Positions 1-11,203 of a DNA stretch of 64,000 nucleotides are shown one piece after another. This DNA is from Macrostomum hystrix (Eukaryota > Platyhelminthes > Macrostomidae), in contig CATNEN010000039.1 in NCBI GenBank assembly GCA_950097015.1, positions 2,619,001-2,683,000 on the forward strand. The letters are read 5' to 3'. How positions within the stretch are numbered: the first letter of the stretch is position 1; each line of letters starts with the position of its first letter. Under the pieces are notes generated by a model that worked only from the letters and a program-made list of their open reading frames with translations, made no database searches and was not told the origin of the DNA. The position numbers were made by a program, and so were the translations under genes.

Positions 1-3000
1 GCGGCTCCGAATTCATGATGGACGCCGAGATTGCGTCAATCGTGTCCTCCTTCTCACCGGCCTCCCCGATCGAGCTCTGCTGCTCCTGTTGCTGCTGATG
101 ATGCTTAGCCACTGTCTTGGCAGATGACGAGTCTTCGGCCTTCTTGGCCTTCAGCAGCTCGGTCTCCACAATGTCCTGGATGCGCTGACAGAGCTGCTCG
201 CTCTGATCGTCAGTCTGGCCGCAGCACTGCTCCATCATGTGTTGTCGCTGGTTGCGCAAACTCACCGCCTGCGGGAGGGGTTAAGCGGCTGCGTTTGCGG
301 CTTCAAGCTTGCTGGATTTGCATTTAGCAATGTGGAGCAAATCCTTGCCAAGTTAGCTAGAGTAGAATTCAAGTCTGTCCAAAAACCTAAATATTTTGCT
401 AATCTGATGACCGGCGAGAGTACAATGAGTACAATGAATATTGCTAACAATGAGTACTATTGTTAGCAATTGCGAGCATGGCTAAAATGGTTGCACTTGT
501 TTGAATAACACCCAGCACAAATGACAGCCGAACCTGGTACAGCAAGAACTGCAGAATGAGCTGCTGGTTGAAGCTGCTGGCCCGCTGGAAGCACTGTAAG
601 GCTGCTGGGCAGAAGCGGCGGATGGCGTGCACGATCAGACGCGTGGCAAGGGGGATCACATTCAGCGGCGGCGGCAGCGAGGTCCTGCCGCGGAACTCCT
701 CGATGAGGTCGTTTCGCTCGAATTGCCACAGAGCCTTGGAGTTGGAGTCGATCTCGTCCACTGTCTTGCTGAACAGCGCAATGATCAGGTTGAGCAGCAG
801 AATCTCCGTGACAATCACGTACAGGGGCAGAATGAAGTACGGCACTAGGTACCTGCGAATTTGAGCCGAAAAGTACGACCCTGCAAATCCTTAACAGTAG
901 AAAGACCATTCTAGGGGATATTTCAAATACCTTTTGAACTTTTCTTTGCTTCTGTATTTCTTAAAAAGTTCAACCAATCGCCATTTGGTTGGATCTTTCA
1001 GAATCACAAAACATCGGCATCGTCGAGATATTCAACGGTTCTCGTCGGAGTTTCTGGTGGCAAAAACCACAAATTTTGGCATAGTTTTAGTTGTCCTTGT
1101 CGCCAGGGCCTTCGACAAGAATCGCTGAATGTCTCGACGATGCTGACTCGGACGGCTTTGAAAGCTATTTAATCGCAAAGGGCGGAAAATTTTGATCCAT
1201 GTGGTGGACTTTGACGAAAATCGGTCACTCGGTTTGGGAGCTATGGAGAAGTGGGCAGTGGCTATTTCAAATACCCCTTGGTCTTTCTACTGTTCAGAGT
1301 AAATATTAAAGATCAAGGATCATAGGCCGAAGCATGACCACCGTACCTGCCCATGCTGTGCGGGCACCCCTGCGTATTGAAGGTCTTGTTCGCATAGATT
1401 TCGTCGCAGCTGTCATCTCCCATGATTGTGTCGAGGCTGTAGTCGCCCACCATGCTGTAGAAGCAAATCTTGAACATGGCCAGCACCACCTCAAAAGAGC
1501 TCATCTTCTCCGCGTTGTAGGCCTTGTAGCCGTTCGGGAATAGGAGCGCGTGGATGAGGACACCGAAGCCGAAGATGAAGATAAACAAGATAAACAAGAA
1601 CGGGATCATGTCTTTGCCAGTCATCCTGGCGATCATCTTCAGCTTCGGGCCGAGCGTCTCCATCACCGTGGAGATGTAGAGCAAGCGAACCCAGTAGAGC
1701 AGGCAGGAGATGCCTGCAATGCGGTTTCCAGCGCAGGGTCTTGATTGTCAAGCTGGATAATAAAAACCTCCGCTTTGAAATTTCGTTTGAACTTACTCAG
1801 GAAAATCCGAGCGATGTACCAGACCGTGTCATCGAAGTCCATGGCGAAGACTTCCTCGTTGGTTGTCATCACATAGTCGAGGCGAGTAAGCCGAATGCAG
1901 AAGCTGATGATGGCGCACAGCACGGCTCCAATGTCGATGAGGTTCCATTTGCTGGCGAAGAAGTTCTTCACATTCTCGCCCCTGACAATGCTAATGAACT
2001 CGCCGATCTCCTCAATCAGATAGCCGAAAACGATGGAGTACATGATGCACTCAGTCAGGTCAATGGAGTATTCCCAATTATACAGCAGGATGTACGACAT
2101 CAGTAGCACCATCACCACGTGCGATGTGGCATGGTAGCGGAACTTCACGGCCGGGATATGGTAGAAGTCGTACAGGTGAAGCGCCAATCTGCGCACGAAG
2201 CTCTCTGGAGCTGCGCTGGCGCCAGCCGAAGCAGCCGCAGTTAATGGCGACTTCTTGACACCATCGGCAGGTGGCTGCTGCTCATTAGTGTCACCCTCCA
2301 CTTGCTTCTCTTTCTCCTCCTTCGGCGCAGAAATGCCATCGGTGCCCTTGCTTCCAGCCTCAGCCTCAGTCACAACCTCTTCTGGATCGGTCTCGTCAAT
2401 GATGGCGTCCCTTGCAGAATTACCATCGGTGAGCAGGAAGCTGCAGTCCTGGCTCTCAGTTGAGTCGCAATCGCTCTTCTTAGTTGGACTGCGGTGGCGC
2501 TCCTCCATGAGCTTGCGGATTCTCTCCTGACGCATCAGATACCACGGGATGACGGGGTTCAAGGGGACCACCCCCAACCAGATGAGCAATTCTCGGATCA
2601 ATGGGTTCACATCGAACAGCGTTCCATACCACTTTTTCTCCAGCGCAATCTGGCAGGGCGGGCTCTGCAGGAACATGGCCGAGCTGTTCTTGGCTGCTAG
2701 ATCCATGCAAGACGCATTTCCGTAGGTTGGCAGTGGGTGCAGCAGATAGTCGGTGGTCACGTGCTTCTCATAGGATGTATCCACTTCGTACACAGTCTCC
2801 GCAATGTTGACAGCGAATCTCTCACAAGACAGAGCTTTTTGCTCCAGACTTTCAGGGTCCACGTTGACGCTGGGGTTGGTCTTGAAGGTGCGGAGTAGTG
2901 CCGCACAGAACAGAGCCATTGGTAGAATGTCGAACTTCTCCCGCTGGAGCAGGATCTCCGTCAGTTTGGTGCGGCCAGTCAAAATGGTCCAGATGACGAG

Positions 3001-5031
3001 CGTGTGCATCGGGTGGCGCATGAAGGCCACTTCCGGGTTGAGGTTGCCACGGTCGGCTTGCATTCCGAAGGCACTGCACCTCTGGCCATAGTGCCTGGCC
3101 AGGTGGCCCCAGTTAACGCGGTGCTCGCTAGCGAAGTGCCGATAAAAGTGCGTCAGCATTCCGGCAAACCCTCTGTCAGGCGTGTGCAAAAACAGTGCTT
3201 CGAGCTTTTCTTCAATCAAGCTCTCGATTCGATCCCAGACAAGGCCGCAGGAAACCAGCTTCGCCAGAATGACTGCGTCTTCGCGAAAAAGTACGTACCG
3301 AACAACATTGGCGGCCATCCTTCGCAGCAAGTTAATGTTCTGCTCGTCACACAGCACGTGAAACACTTCGGTATGCAGCAGCTTCAATAGAATCTCTTTA
3401 AACTCAATGAGGTCCATGTTTTCGTCTTTAACAACCTTCATCAACAGATTCTTCTCCTCCTCTTCACCTAGGTCGAGGTACTGCACATTGCACACCTGGA
3501 ACTCGTTGTCAACAGCGTCCAGAAAGCTAAGAAACTGAGCAAACTGAGTCGCATCAAGTAGCTCCTTGAAGCAGGTGGCCTTCACCGCCGCGGACATCTG
3601 GTCGGTATAAAAGTGGGCCAGGTCGCTCATCAGTACAACATTGTTCGCGCTCATTATCAAATCGATGGCCGTCTTGCCGTTGCTCGCCGGAAGATCGACA
3701 AAAGCGCCACGCGTGAGCAGCAGCCGGATGATGCGCCGGTTTTGGTTGAGCACTGCCACGTGCAGCGCGGTCTTGCCCTCGTAGCCCCGGTGATTCAGGA
3801 CCTGCTCGTTGCAGAAGTCGATCAGCTCGAGCACGTGGTGAAACGAGTCCTCCAGGCAGGCCCTGTGCAGCGGTGTGTTGTTCAGGCGGTCGTAAACATC
3901 GATGCGGGCGTGGCAGTCTTCTGCAAATCAGCGATTTTCACAACTAATACGAGATTCTCGGTACACATGGTGGCTCGCACTCCGAAGCCAGAATTATTCG
4001 AGAAAATTCGCTACTTATTTATCGTAAGTAGTCGTAGTTTGTAATGGACATGCAGACTGAAGGCCAGAACTTGTTTAAAAATGTCCCCCGTTTGGTCCAC
4101 ATAGCATTCGTATTGATTACAAACCGCGGCCAATTAAGCAATCTAAGCTGCGCATCTGGCTGGTTTGTCTGGCCAGTCTCAGAAAAATGTCTGACTTGCT
4201 GCAAGCAGACTGTTTGGAACCCGACCTGCAAGTGGCATCGGTGACCTTATCTCCGCTTCTCCACTTTGCTTCGTCCAGGCAAGCACCGGAATTCTTTCCC
4301 TATCCATTATTCAAGCCGAAACAAACCCGTCGTGCTGGTTCAGCCAGCCCTGGGGCACGAATAGACAATAAAATTAAGCCAGCCAACTTTTGCCAGGGTC
4401 CCAAGGTGTGCCTCTGCCCGCAGCCGTCTAACCCACATCGCGCCCATCAGTGTTGCAGGCATTTTGCTAATCTTATCGATGTGCTTCCGATCCCATTGCA
4501 GAAGATCAATGACCACGAAGAAAGTCCGAGGGGAAACAACTTACTCAGCAGACAGCGAATGACCTCCACGCTGGCCTGCCCGCTGTAGCGGTGAACGGGG
4601 TAGGCGCCGGATGAATAGGGAACGTCCGGACTGGCGCCCAGCTGGCAAAGGCGCCTCACAGTCAGCAGCCGCCTGGCACTGAGTGCGTGATGCAGCGGCA
4701 CCTTGCCGTCCGGTCCGCGCTTGTTCAGGTCGACGCCCTGCTCCTTGAACACGCGCAACGCCTGAAGGCTGCCATCGTAGGAGGCCAGCTGTACCAGGGT
4801 GCGCCTGTCGCGTACCGCCGCGTGCGGATTCGCTCCCTCGGCGAGCAGCTTGGCCAGCTCGACGAAGTTCTTGTCATCGTAGGCTTGCAGCAGGGGCGGG
4901 GGCGCATCGCCAGCTTCGCCCTCGGCGCTGCCACCGGTGTCGCCGCGCGACGATTGTCCGAGAATGTCGCGCAGGTAGGAGCTGGTTCGGCCGGCCCCTC
5001 CGGCCAGGGATCTCTTGGCCGATCGGAACAT
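1..5031 (-). CDS. TRPM-like cation channel with N-terminal ankyrin repeats (3' end outside window)
   Basis: A plasma-membrane cation channel subunit is inferred. Five exons join in phase: 5031-4545, 3920-1797, 1713-1347, 852-534 and 268-1, giving about 1,188 residues and continuing past the window edge. About five ankyrin-type repeats (NNTPLHRAC, GKTALHVAV) lie near residues 50-240. A TRPM-type pre-channel region follows, including a stretch close to the TRPM pattern around GNASCMDLAA. The membrane part has WNLIDIGAV, the S5 and pore region in exon 3, and an S6 plus TRP box in exon 4 (LLLNLIIALFS, then WQFER). The last exon is Gln/Glu/Lys-rich and probably coiled coil. Classical TRPM proteins carry MHR domains, not ankyrins, at the N-terminus, so the architecture is unusual. 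TRPM assignment rests on the S6/TRP-box similarity. The start is the first ATG of exon 1; a further 5' exon cannot be excluded. Confidence 0.85.
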
Positions 5032-6319
5032 TGCTGATTACCGGATTCTTTTCACAGAGTTGCAAGTGCCCAGGTGCGGCAGGCCTTTCTTAAACGGGCT
5101 GTTCCAGTGGGTGCATTTATGCTGTCTGCCGCAGAGTCATCCACAAATGGCTGCTGTGCTGGTATTTGCTGCCGAACTCTCCCCCCCCGGCTTCCTGTAC
5201 GGTCTGAACTGCCACAGAATCCCATGGCATTTTCGCTGGAAGCCTGCACTGTGCTGGCCGCAGCCTGGCCTTGGCGTCCCCGTGCCCAGATTCCTATAAC
5301 ACACTTACGGGATCGGGGAGCGTCTGTTTTAGAATTCGCTTCTGCTTTCTGCCTGACTTGTACTTTGAAAACGATTCTCTCTTTGACGAAGTTCATTTGT
5401 ACCCCAAAAATCGATTCCACGGTGAGGCCACATTTATTTGGGACGCAGCGGCGGGAGAGAAGGCTTGGGGGCTTGTCGTGCAATTTAAGCCATTGAGGGC
5501 CAACCTCCTAGGCACAATCAGATTGTACACTGCCTGGCGATGAGAAAGTCAGGGCAGATGTACACACCTGTGTGAGTGTGTGCCTGTGTACAGAATCTGT
5601 GTGCGTGTGTGCTCAGGAGTCAGCAAAATGGGCAGAATTGCCTCCTCGCTGGCTGCGGGTCTAGTGTCACTTTTTATTATTATATGATCACGTTCACTGG
5701 ATAAAAATCTGTCTTCTTGATAATTGAGCTCGTTTACTAAAACGACGAATATTTGCTCCTACGAGCGTATAGGATATTTTTACACATTGTAGATAATTCC
5801 ACCTGTTACTAATTAAAAAATCGACTGCCAGTATCCCAGATCCCCAAGATGCTTGGCGCATTGTTCGACAGAGCGAGAAATCCTTTGTGGTCCTCCCGGA
5901 AGCTGATTCGACGTGCAACGGGAGTTCACGGGGGAGATGAAGGGCGCAGATTGAGCCGAGACAGGCTATGGGTTCGCCAAGGGCCATTCAGTCGAGGCCA
6001 GCCGCGCATGACTTTGCAGCGACAGCCTCAGCGGGAGCTCATTTGTGGACTTGTGCGTAAAGCAGGCGACCCGTGCCCACCCAAGCCATTCGTTTCTCCC
6101 TGACTTCTGATCTGCAGGCGAATTCGGATGAAGCATTGTGCAAACACTCCGCGGATGGCCCGCCCACGGACCGACCCTATCGGAAATTGCTCGATCGGGG
6201 AGATGGAGAAGACTGGTTAAAAACGGGAAAGAGGCCTCATAAGGGCAGAACGAGCAGGAGAAAATCTCTCCAGATCTGGGCTGAATTTCATCTCCCAGGA
6301 AAATTCTGTTGAATTCAGG
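5032..6319. promoter_or_regulatory. Divergent intergenic region between the TRPM-like and ATPase-beta genes
   Basis: The two flanking genes are head to head, so this 1.29 kb must hold both promoters. I see no convincing TATA box or conserved element. A 5'-truncated SINE copy occupies 5412-5672. Open frames at 5849-6312 look random. A CAG lies just before the ATG at 6320 and could be a cis- or trans-splice acceptor. Confidence 0.4.
5412..5672 (+). mobile_element. tRNA-derived SINE (family A), 5'-truncated copy
   Basis: Closely matches the full copy at 29355-29710 from the region just after the B box to the tail. Shared words include GAGGCCACATTTATTTGG, GCTTGTCGTGCAATTTA and GTACACTGCCTG. It lacks the A-box half, as expected for 5'-truncated retroposition. 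Confidence 0.75.
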
Positions 6320-7159
6320 ATGAGAGCTGAGCAGCCTGAGTCGCGGCGAATCAAGTTCGCGAGACGCCAGTCAAGATTTTCGCCCAGGTATTTGCTTGTC
6401 GATCTCGAGACTGCAGCCGCGCCAGCGGTGACCGAGGTGGACAGTAGCGCAGACAGTCAGCTGAAGATCCAGGTGGCCCTGGCGATGACCATCATGGCAA
6501 TTTTCGTGGCAGCCTTTCTGGCCGTTGTCTGCCTGCTGCTGCTCAAGCCGCAGCCAAGCGGCTACCTGCTCCTGGAGCCCAGGAGTCACTTCGGCGGCCC
6601 GCGGCTGGAGGTCGACCCGGGTAACTCCGAGGCCATGTCGATGCTGCTATCGCGGCTGCGCCACCAGCTGAGCCACGCCTCTGTCCGGGTCTGGCTGCCG
6701 CGGCTCAGCCGGGGAGGCAGGCAGCCGTGCGATTGCGCTGGTGAGCGGCGGTTCCCAGCCGACGGCGAGACCTGTGTGCCCTCTGTGGCGGCATTCGGGC
6801 CCTGCAACGCTTACACTGCCTTCGGCTACGTCAGGGGCGACCCCTGCATCCTGGTGAAGGCCGGGCCGCAGCTCTCCGGGAATTACTCCGAGAACCCGAG
6901 GGTGGCTTGCTCAGTGACTGGAGCGAATCTCAGCCTAGTCTACTACCCCACCATGCGGTACCTGACCCAATCCTTCACATATTTTCCGAGATACTTCTTC
7001 CCCTATGTGACAGACTCGCCCTACTACCTGCCTCCGCTAGCCATGGTGCAGCTCATGCGGCCGCCGCGAAATCTCCCAGTTGACGTGACCTGCTGGCTGG
7101 ACAATGACGCATTCCAGAATGTGAACACTCTTGCTCAGCTGCAGCTGATGTTCAAGTAG
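6320..7159 (+). CDS. Na+/K+-transporting ATPase beta-like subunit
   Basis: A 279-residue type II membrane protein. A short cytosolic N-terminus is followed by one membrane span at about residues 49-75 (rich in Ala, Val and Leu) and a Cys-rich ectodomain. The family signature is visible as GPCNAYTAFGYVRGDPCILV, which corresponds to the conserved PC...YGY..G.PC..IK segment. The C-terminal YLPPLAMVQL matches the conserved YLQPL.AVQF motif. At least six ectodomain cysteines can make the usual disulphides, and there are N-glycosylation sites. Beta subunits help fold and deliver the catalytic alpha subunit to the plasma membrane. The frame is one uninterrupted exon of usual family length (about 280-320). 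The sequence is divergent, so it may be a beta-like protein that does not partner an ATPase. Confidence 0.85.
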   Translation: MRAEQPESRRIKFARRQSRFSPRYLLVDLETAAAPAVTEVDSSADSQLKIQVALAMTIMAIFVAAFLAVVCLLLLKPQPSGYLLLEPRSHFGGPRLEVDPGNSEAMSMLLSRLRHQLSHASVRVWLPRLSRGGRQPCDCAGERRFPADGETCVPSVAAFGPCNAYTAFGYVRGDPCILVKAGPQLSGNYSENPRVACSVTGANLSLVYYPTMRYLTQSFTYFPRYFFPYVTDSPYYLPPLAMVQLMRPPRNLPVDVTCWLDNDAFQNVNTLAQLQLMFK

Positions 7160-8458
7160 GGGCGAACTTGTGCCTTCCAATTGGAATGACTCGATCAGAA
7201 TCATTCTGTGCCGAAGTAACTAGACTACGGAGAGGATCCAAACTGTCATCGTGCTCGTACAATCGCAGCAACTTTCGTCATTTATGCGATTCACGTGATT
7301 CTGTGCTGCGTCTGCTCTTGACAGCCTCTGATTTCTGATTGGCTGGCGTCTTTATCTTCTTCTCCCCCTCTCTTTATTGATGCGTTCCCAGTATTTTCTC
7401 TGGTTGGATGGCGTCTCTTCTCTCTTTTTTTCTCTTCCTCGCCCGCTCTCTCTGATTGGCCACAATCACCAGCATCGTTTAAAACAAAGACAAAAACCTT
7501 TCTGCAGCTGACCTTGTTGATGCTGCACTCGTTCAGACTTTCTGGCCGCAAAACTGGCTTGCCTGACTGCTCCGAACAATAAGTAGGGATTTTTTATTCG
7601 TGCTCTTTCTCATGCTCCTTTTTTTCTTCAAAACCCACTTTCTTCAAAACCCGATTGCTTAAATACCGTATTGCTTAAGCTATTTATATATTTTAACATC
7701 AACTTCATTTCTCAAACCCTCAATCCCACAGATTCTCCATCCCTAAAATATTTAGGTAACCTGTTTACAAGTCACCTAGCTACGTATATCATAATTAGCG
7801 ACATTATGAATGCATGAAATTAGACTGATGCACGCTCGTAAGTGTGGTGGACCTGAGCAGTGCAATCAGACTAGTCTGACCCACAAAGTGAGCTCGCTCA
7901 CAGACTTAGAGAGACAGAATGTAAACAGGACAGCCTCTTCACGGCAGTAGGAGAGCACTCAAGCGGTCGCCCCCCCTCACCGCCCCCCTCCCTGCATGGG
8001 CAGGGCTAAGCTAAGCCCCAACACGCAAGATGGCCAGCAATGAATGCTAATGATAGAGTGAGGGACGGGGGAAAATGAACTGCTCCGCGCCATATAGGCC
8101 CACATTCTCAGCCAGCTATTTTGTTGTTATTATTTTTGTAGGCAACGGTTCCAGCACTCGGACCAGTCCAGGGCGGGTGGGGCGGGCAGCCTCCCGGCGG
8201 GCAGCCACCACACACCTCGGAGAGACAGACGGAGGGGTGGACGCGAGCCACATTTGGCACAAAAGCAACTGGAACTGCGCATTCTATTTAGTATGCGAGG
8301 GCCACCCCTTTTCACACTGTGTGGCTCAGGCTTCTTTTGAATAGCCTCTTCCGGCCCTCCTCTTTTCCAAGACAACTTAAAGCTGGAGGCTGCACTGCGG
8401 GCGGCCTTTCCCCTCTGTCCTGCTCTTTTGAGACTCCGCTCCCGAGGAACTGGACGGC
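7160..8458. other. Intergenic region between the ATPase-beta and IQCH genes
   Basis: No convincing coding sequence. 7340-7460 is CT-rich; 7560-7800 is AT-rich and includes AATAAG at about 7579, a possible weak polyadenylation signal for the upstream gene. A C-rich block at 7968-7992 and rising GC content toward 8459 suggest the IQCH promoter. Confidence 0.35.
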
Positions 8459-11203
8459 ATGATTGCCGATGACTCTGAGAGTACACTGACAGCCGGTCTG
8501 CTCAGGGCGATGGGCACGGAAGCGCGCCAGATCGCTCTGCGACCAACCACGGGCCTGACCCGGCGTGCGCGCCTGGCCAAGCCGACAGCTCCGCTGCCGG
8601 TTGATGAGGAAGACAGCGCAGCCGACGGTCTCCAGCTGCCGCTGATTGACGACGGTCGGCGTCGGCGACATCGGAAAAGAGCTCCGACCGGCAGGTCGAG
8701 TCCGGATCGCCTGGCAGCACTCGGAACCAGACGCCTTGGCTCCATTGAAGTCCGCACCTCCGTCGAGTGGATCGGCGATGATCGCCTCGCCCGCCTGTCG
8801 CTCGGCGCAAGCGGCGGTGTGGGCGCGGGACCAGCGGCTGCCCGGGGTCCCCTGCGCGTTGAGTCCGCTGAGGGCGAGGGTCGAGTCGAGCGCGAAATCG
8901 CGTCATCGCGTCCCGCCACCGCGGCCTCCTGGCGACGCTTGTCGTCTCCGACGAAGCCGACAGACGGCGAGTCAGCGGGCCACACGCGATACGCTGTGCT
9001 CAATGGCCGCACTCGCACCGAGGCCAGCGACTTTGACGCTTTCAGGCGGCGCTACAGCCGCACCGGAGACTGGGGCCGAGTCTCCCATGCGGCCTGCTGC
9101 ATGGAGCACTTCCTGACGGCCTATGCCGTGCCTGTAGCCTTCGTCAACGGTGAAAAGCTGGCCGCGCTAGCCGAGCAGCTGGACGAACTCAACGGAGCTT
9201 GCCATCGTCGACCCACAGTCGCCCAGCTGCTTGATTGCCTCATCAATCGATCAGACATCGCGAAGTTGGTCTCGCAGCCCGGACGGCGCTTCTCAGGGCC
9301 GCGTGGCGTCCACCGGGCCTGCGTCCTGATTCAGGCCAGGTGGAGGGGAGTTCGGCAGCGCCGGCGCTACCTGGAGTTGCAGCGCAGACGCGCAGCAGCC
9401 GGCGTCATCGCCATGCAGTGGCTGGCCCTCCTGCGTCGAAGAGCAGCTTCAGAGCGGCTGCGCAAAGCCAGAGCGCAACACCTTGAAGGATATATGCGCC
9501 GGCTGCGGCTGCTGACCAAGAACTGGGCGGACTGGCAGCGCCATCGTCGGGTAGTTGTGCACATTCCATCGCTGGGCTACTCGCAGAGCGTCCGACAGCG
9601 CTTTGGCGAGGACATCGGCCAGCTGCAGGCCACCCAGATGGGGCGCCTCTGCGAAATCCGCGACCCAAATGTTGACATTGTTCTGGTCTGCCCGCTGCCG
9701 CTCAGCCCGGAGGTGGCACAGTACTACAGCCGGCTGGCTGGCCTGCAGGCCGCGATCAGGTCCGGCCAGGCGGAGGACCAGACCGATGCCAGCAGACGCT
9801 TTCGTCTGGTTGTGCCCGAGGCGGTGGGCCAGTTCTCACGGCATCGACTGTGCCTGTCAACTCTGCTCAGCTACTCACCCAAGGCGCTCGGGCAGATTCG
9901 CGAGGTCGTGCAGGGTCGCAGGGCGTACATCGTGCCGGGCCTGGCCTGCGAGGACGACCTGGCGGTGGCCGATAAGCTGGACGTTCCGATCCTCTGTCCG
10001 GAGCCCGCCGCGGTGCGGCAATTTAATCGAAGCGCCGGTGTCAGCGAGCTGCTGCGGGCTGCCGGGCTCCCGACACCTCCAGGCGAGGCTGGGCTGGCCG
10101 CCTCCATGGACTGTCTGGCCAACAGCTTGGCGCGACTCATCGCTGGAAGCCTTGACATCCGGCATTGGCTGGTGACGCTTGAAGATTCCGACAGAGAAGA
10201 CGCGGCGATCAGCCAACGCCAGGTGAATGCCGACCGCCTGCCTTGCCACCAGTGGGCGATTGTAGAGCGTCAGAGGTTCGGCGACACCTGGTCGACGCCT
10301 TGGGCTCAGGAGCGGGTCATGTCGAAGATCGTCGACGAACTTCTGCAGTCAGACTCCGCAGGTCTGGGTGCGCAGTGCGGCCAAGAATTCCTGAAGGAGT
10401 TTGCCACACGCGGGGGCTTCGTGCAGGCCTGCCCAGACCGCCAGGCTGTCATAGTCAGCGCCGACCTGTGCGTGGAGCCCACGGGTGCCGTGCGGCTCGT
10501 CAGCTGCAGCCAAGGAGGCGGCGGCGGTCCCACTCGCGTGCCACAGTCGGCGCTGGCTCCTGCCAGGTTGACCGAATTCTGCAGCCGCCTCGGCGCCGCC
10601 TGCTTCGCAAGGCGGCTGGTTGGCTACGCGAGCGTGGAGTTCGCAGTTTCGCAGGCGGACGACGGCTCTACGGAGAACGTTTGGACAACCGGCTTGCGGC
10701 TGAACTACAGCGACACGGCGGCCATGACTCAGCTGCTGCAGTTTGCCACCAATTCGAGCCTGGATCCAGTCGGGCACGAGCTGACAATGAGACGTCGCAT
10801 TCCCGGAGGTGGCGGCGGCGGCGGTGGACGGAGCCGACCAAAGACGGCCGCAGCGTCGGTTGGCCCGGCAGTGAATTCGCAGCGTCGATTCGCCGCGCTG
10901 TCATCCAGTCTGTGGCACTCGGGCCTGTCAACGGTCAACTTTGGCGTCTTCTTCCAGCTGTGCAAGGCCCGCGGAGTCGGGTTTGACATCGCCGATCTCA
11001 CTGGCACCGTGTTCTGCCTGGTGGACTCAGCCAGGCGAGATCGGCTCAGCCTGCTGACCGTGTCGGACCAGCCGGAGCGGGCCGCGGCCGAGTTCGCGCG
11101 CGTCCTGGCCATCGTCAACGAGGAGCTGGGCGCCGAGGCGCCGTCAAACTTTGCCAACTTCCTGACACGCACTAACGAGACCAAGAAGCAGGCAGAGCGA
11201 TAG
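8459..11203 (+). CDS. IQ motif-containing protein H (IQCH)-like protein
   Basis: A 914-residue protein read from a single exon. A disordered Arg/Ser/Ala-rich N-terminus (about residues 1-190) is followed by an IQ-motif helix near 283-330 (ACVLIQARWRGVRQRRRY), a predicted calmodulin-binding site. The C-terminal two thirds match the conserved IQCH core, beginning at HIPSLGYSQSVR near residue 365 and including YIVPGLACEDDLAVADKL and GLPTPPGE. That core resembles an ATP-grasp-type fold in this family. In mammals IQCH is testis-enriched and needed for sperm function; a role here is inferred only. Length is slightly below the roughly 1,030 residues of vertebrate forms. The ATG at 8459 is the first in frame. 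A Gly run sits near residue 786. Complete absence of introns is unusual in this window. Confidence 0.85.
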   Translation: MIADDSESTLTAGLLRAMGTEARQIALRPTTGLTRRARLAKPTAPLPVDEEDSAADGLQLPLIDDGRRRRHRKRAPTGRSSPDRLAALGTRRLGSIEVRTSVEWIGDDRLARLSLGASGGVGAGPAAARGPLRVESAEGEGRVEREIASSRPATAASWRRLSSPTKPTDGESAGHTRYAVLNGRTRTEASDFDAFRRRYSRTGDWGRVSHAACCMEHFLTAYAVPVAFVNGEKLAALAEQLDELNGACHRRPTVAQLLDCLINRSDIAKLVSQPGRRFSGPRGVHRACVLIQARWRGVRQRRRYLELQRRRAAAGVIAMQWLALLRRRAASERLRKARAQHLEGYMRRLRLLTKNWADWQRHRRVVVHIPSLGYSQSVRQRFGEDIGQLQATQMGRLCEIRDPNVDIVLVCPLPLSPEVAQYYSRLAGLQAAIRSGQAEDQTDASRRFRLVVPEAVGQFSRHRLCLSTLLSYSPKALGQIREVVQGRRAYIVPGLACEDDLAVADKLDVPILCPEPAAVRQFNRSAGVSELLRAAGLPTPPGEAGLAASMDCLANSLARLIAGSLDIRHWLVTLEDSDREDAAISQRQVNADRLPCHQWAIVERQRFGDTWSTPWAQERVMSKIVDELLQSDSAGLGAQCGQEFLKEFATRGGFVQACPDRQAVIVSADLCVEPTGAVRLVSCSQGGGGGPTRVPQSALAPARLTEFCSRLGAACFARRLVGYASVEFAVSQADDGSTENVWTTGLRLNYSDTAAMTQLLQFATNSSLDPVGHELTMRRRIPGGGGGGGGRSRPKTAAASVGPAVNSQRRFAALSSSLWHSGLSTVNFGVFFQLCKARGVGFDIADLTGTVFCLVDSARRDRLSLLTVSDQPERAAAEFARVLAIVNEELGAEAPSNFANFLTRTNETKKQAER

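Noticed and set aside
5849..6312. Small genes in the TRPM/ATPase-beta spacer
   Set aside because: Short frames without domains or splice context; composition matches the flanking non-coding DNA.
8130..11184. Minus-strand and alternative-frame open frames over the IQCH-like gene
   Set aside because: Shadows of GC-rich codons of the real plus-strand frame.
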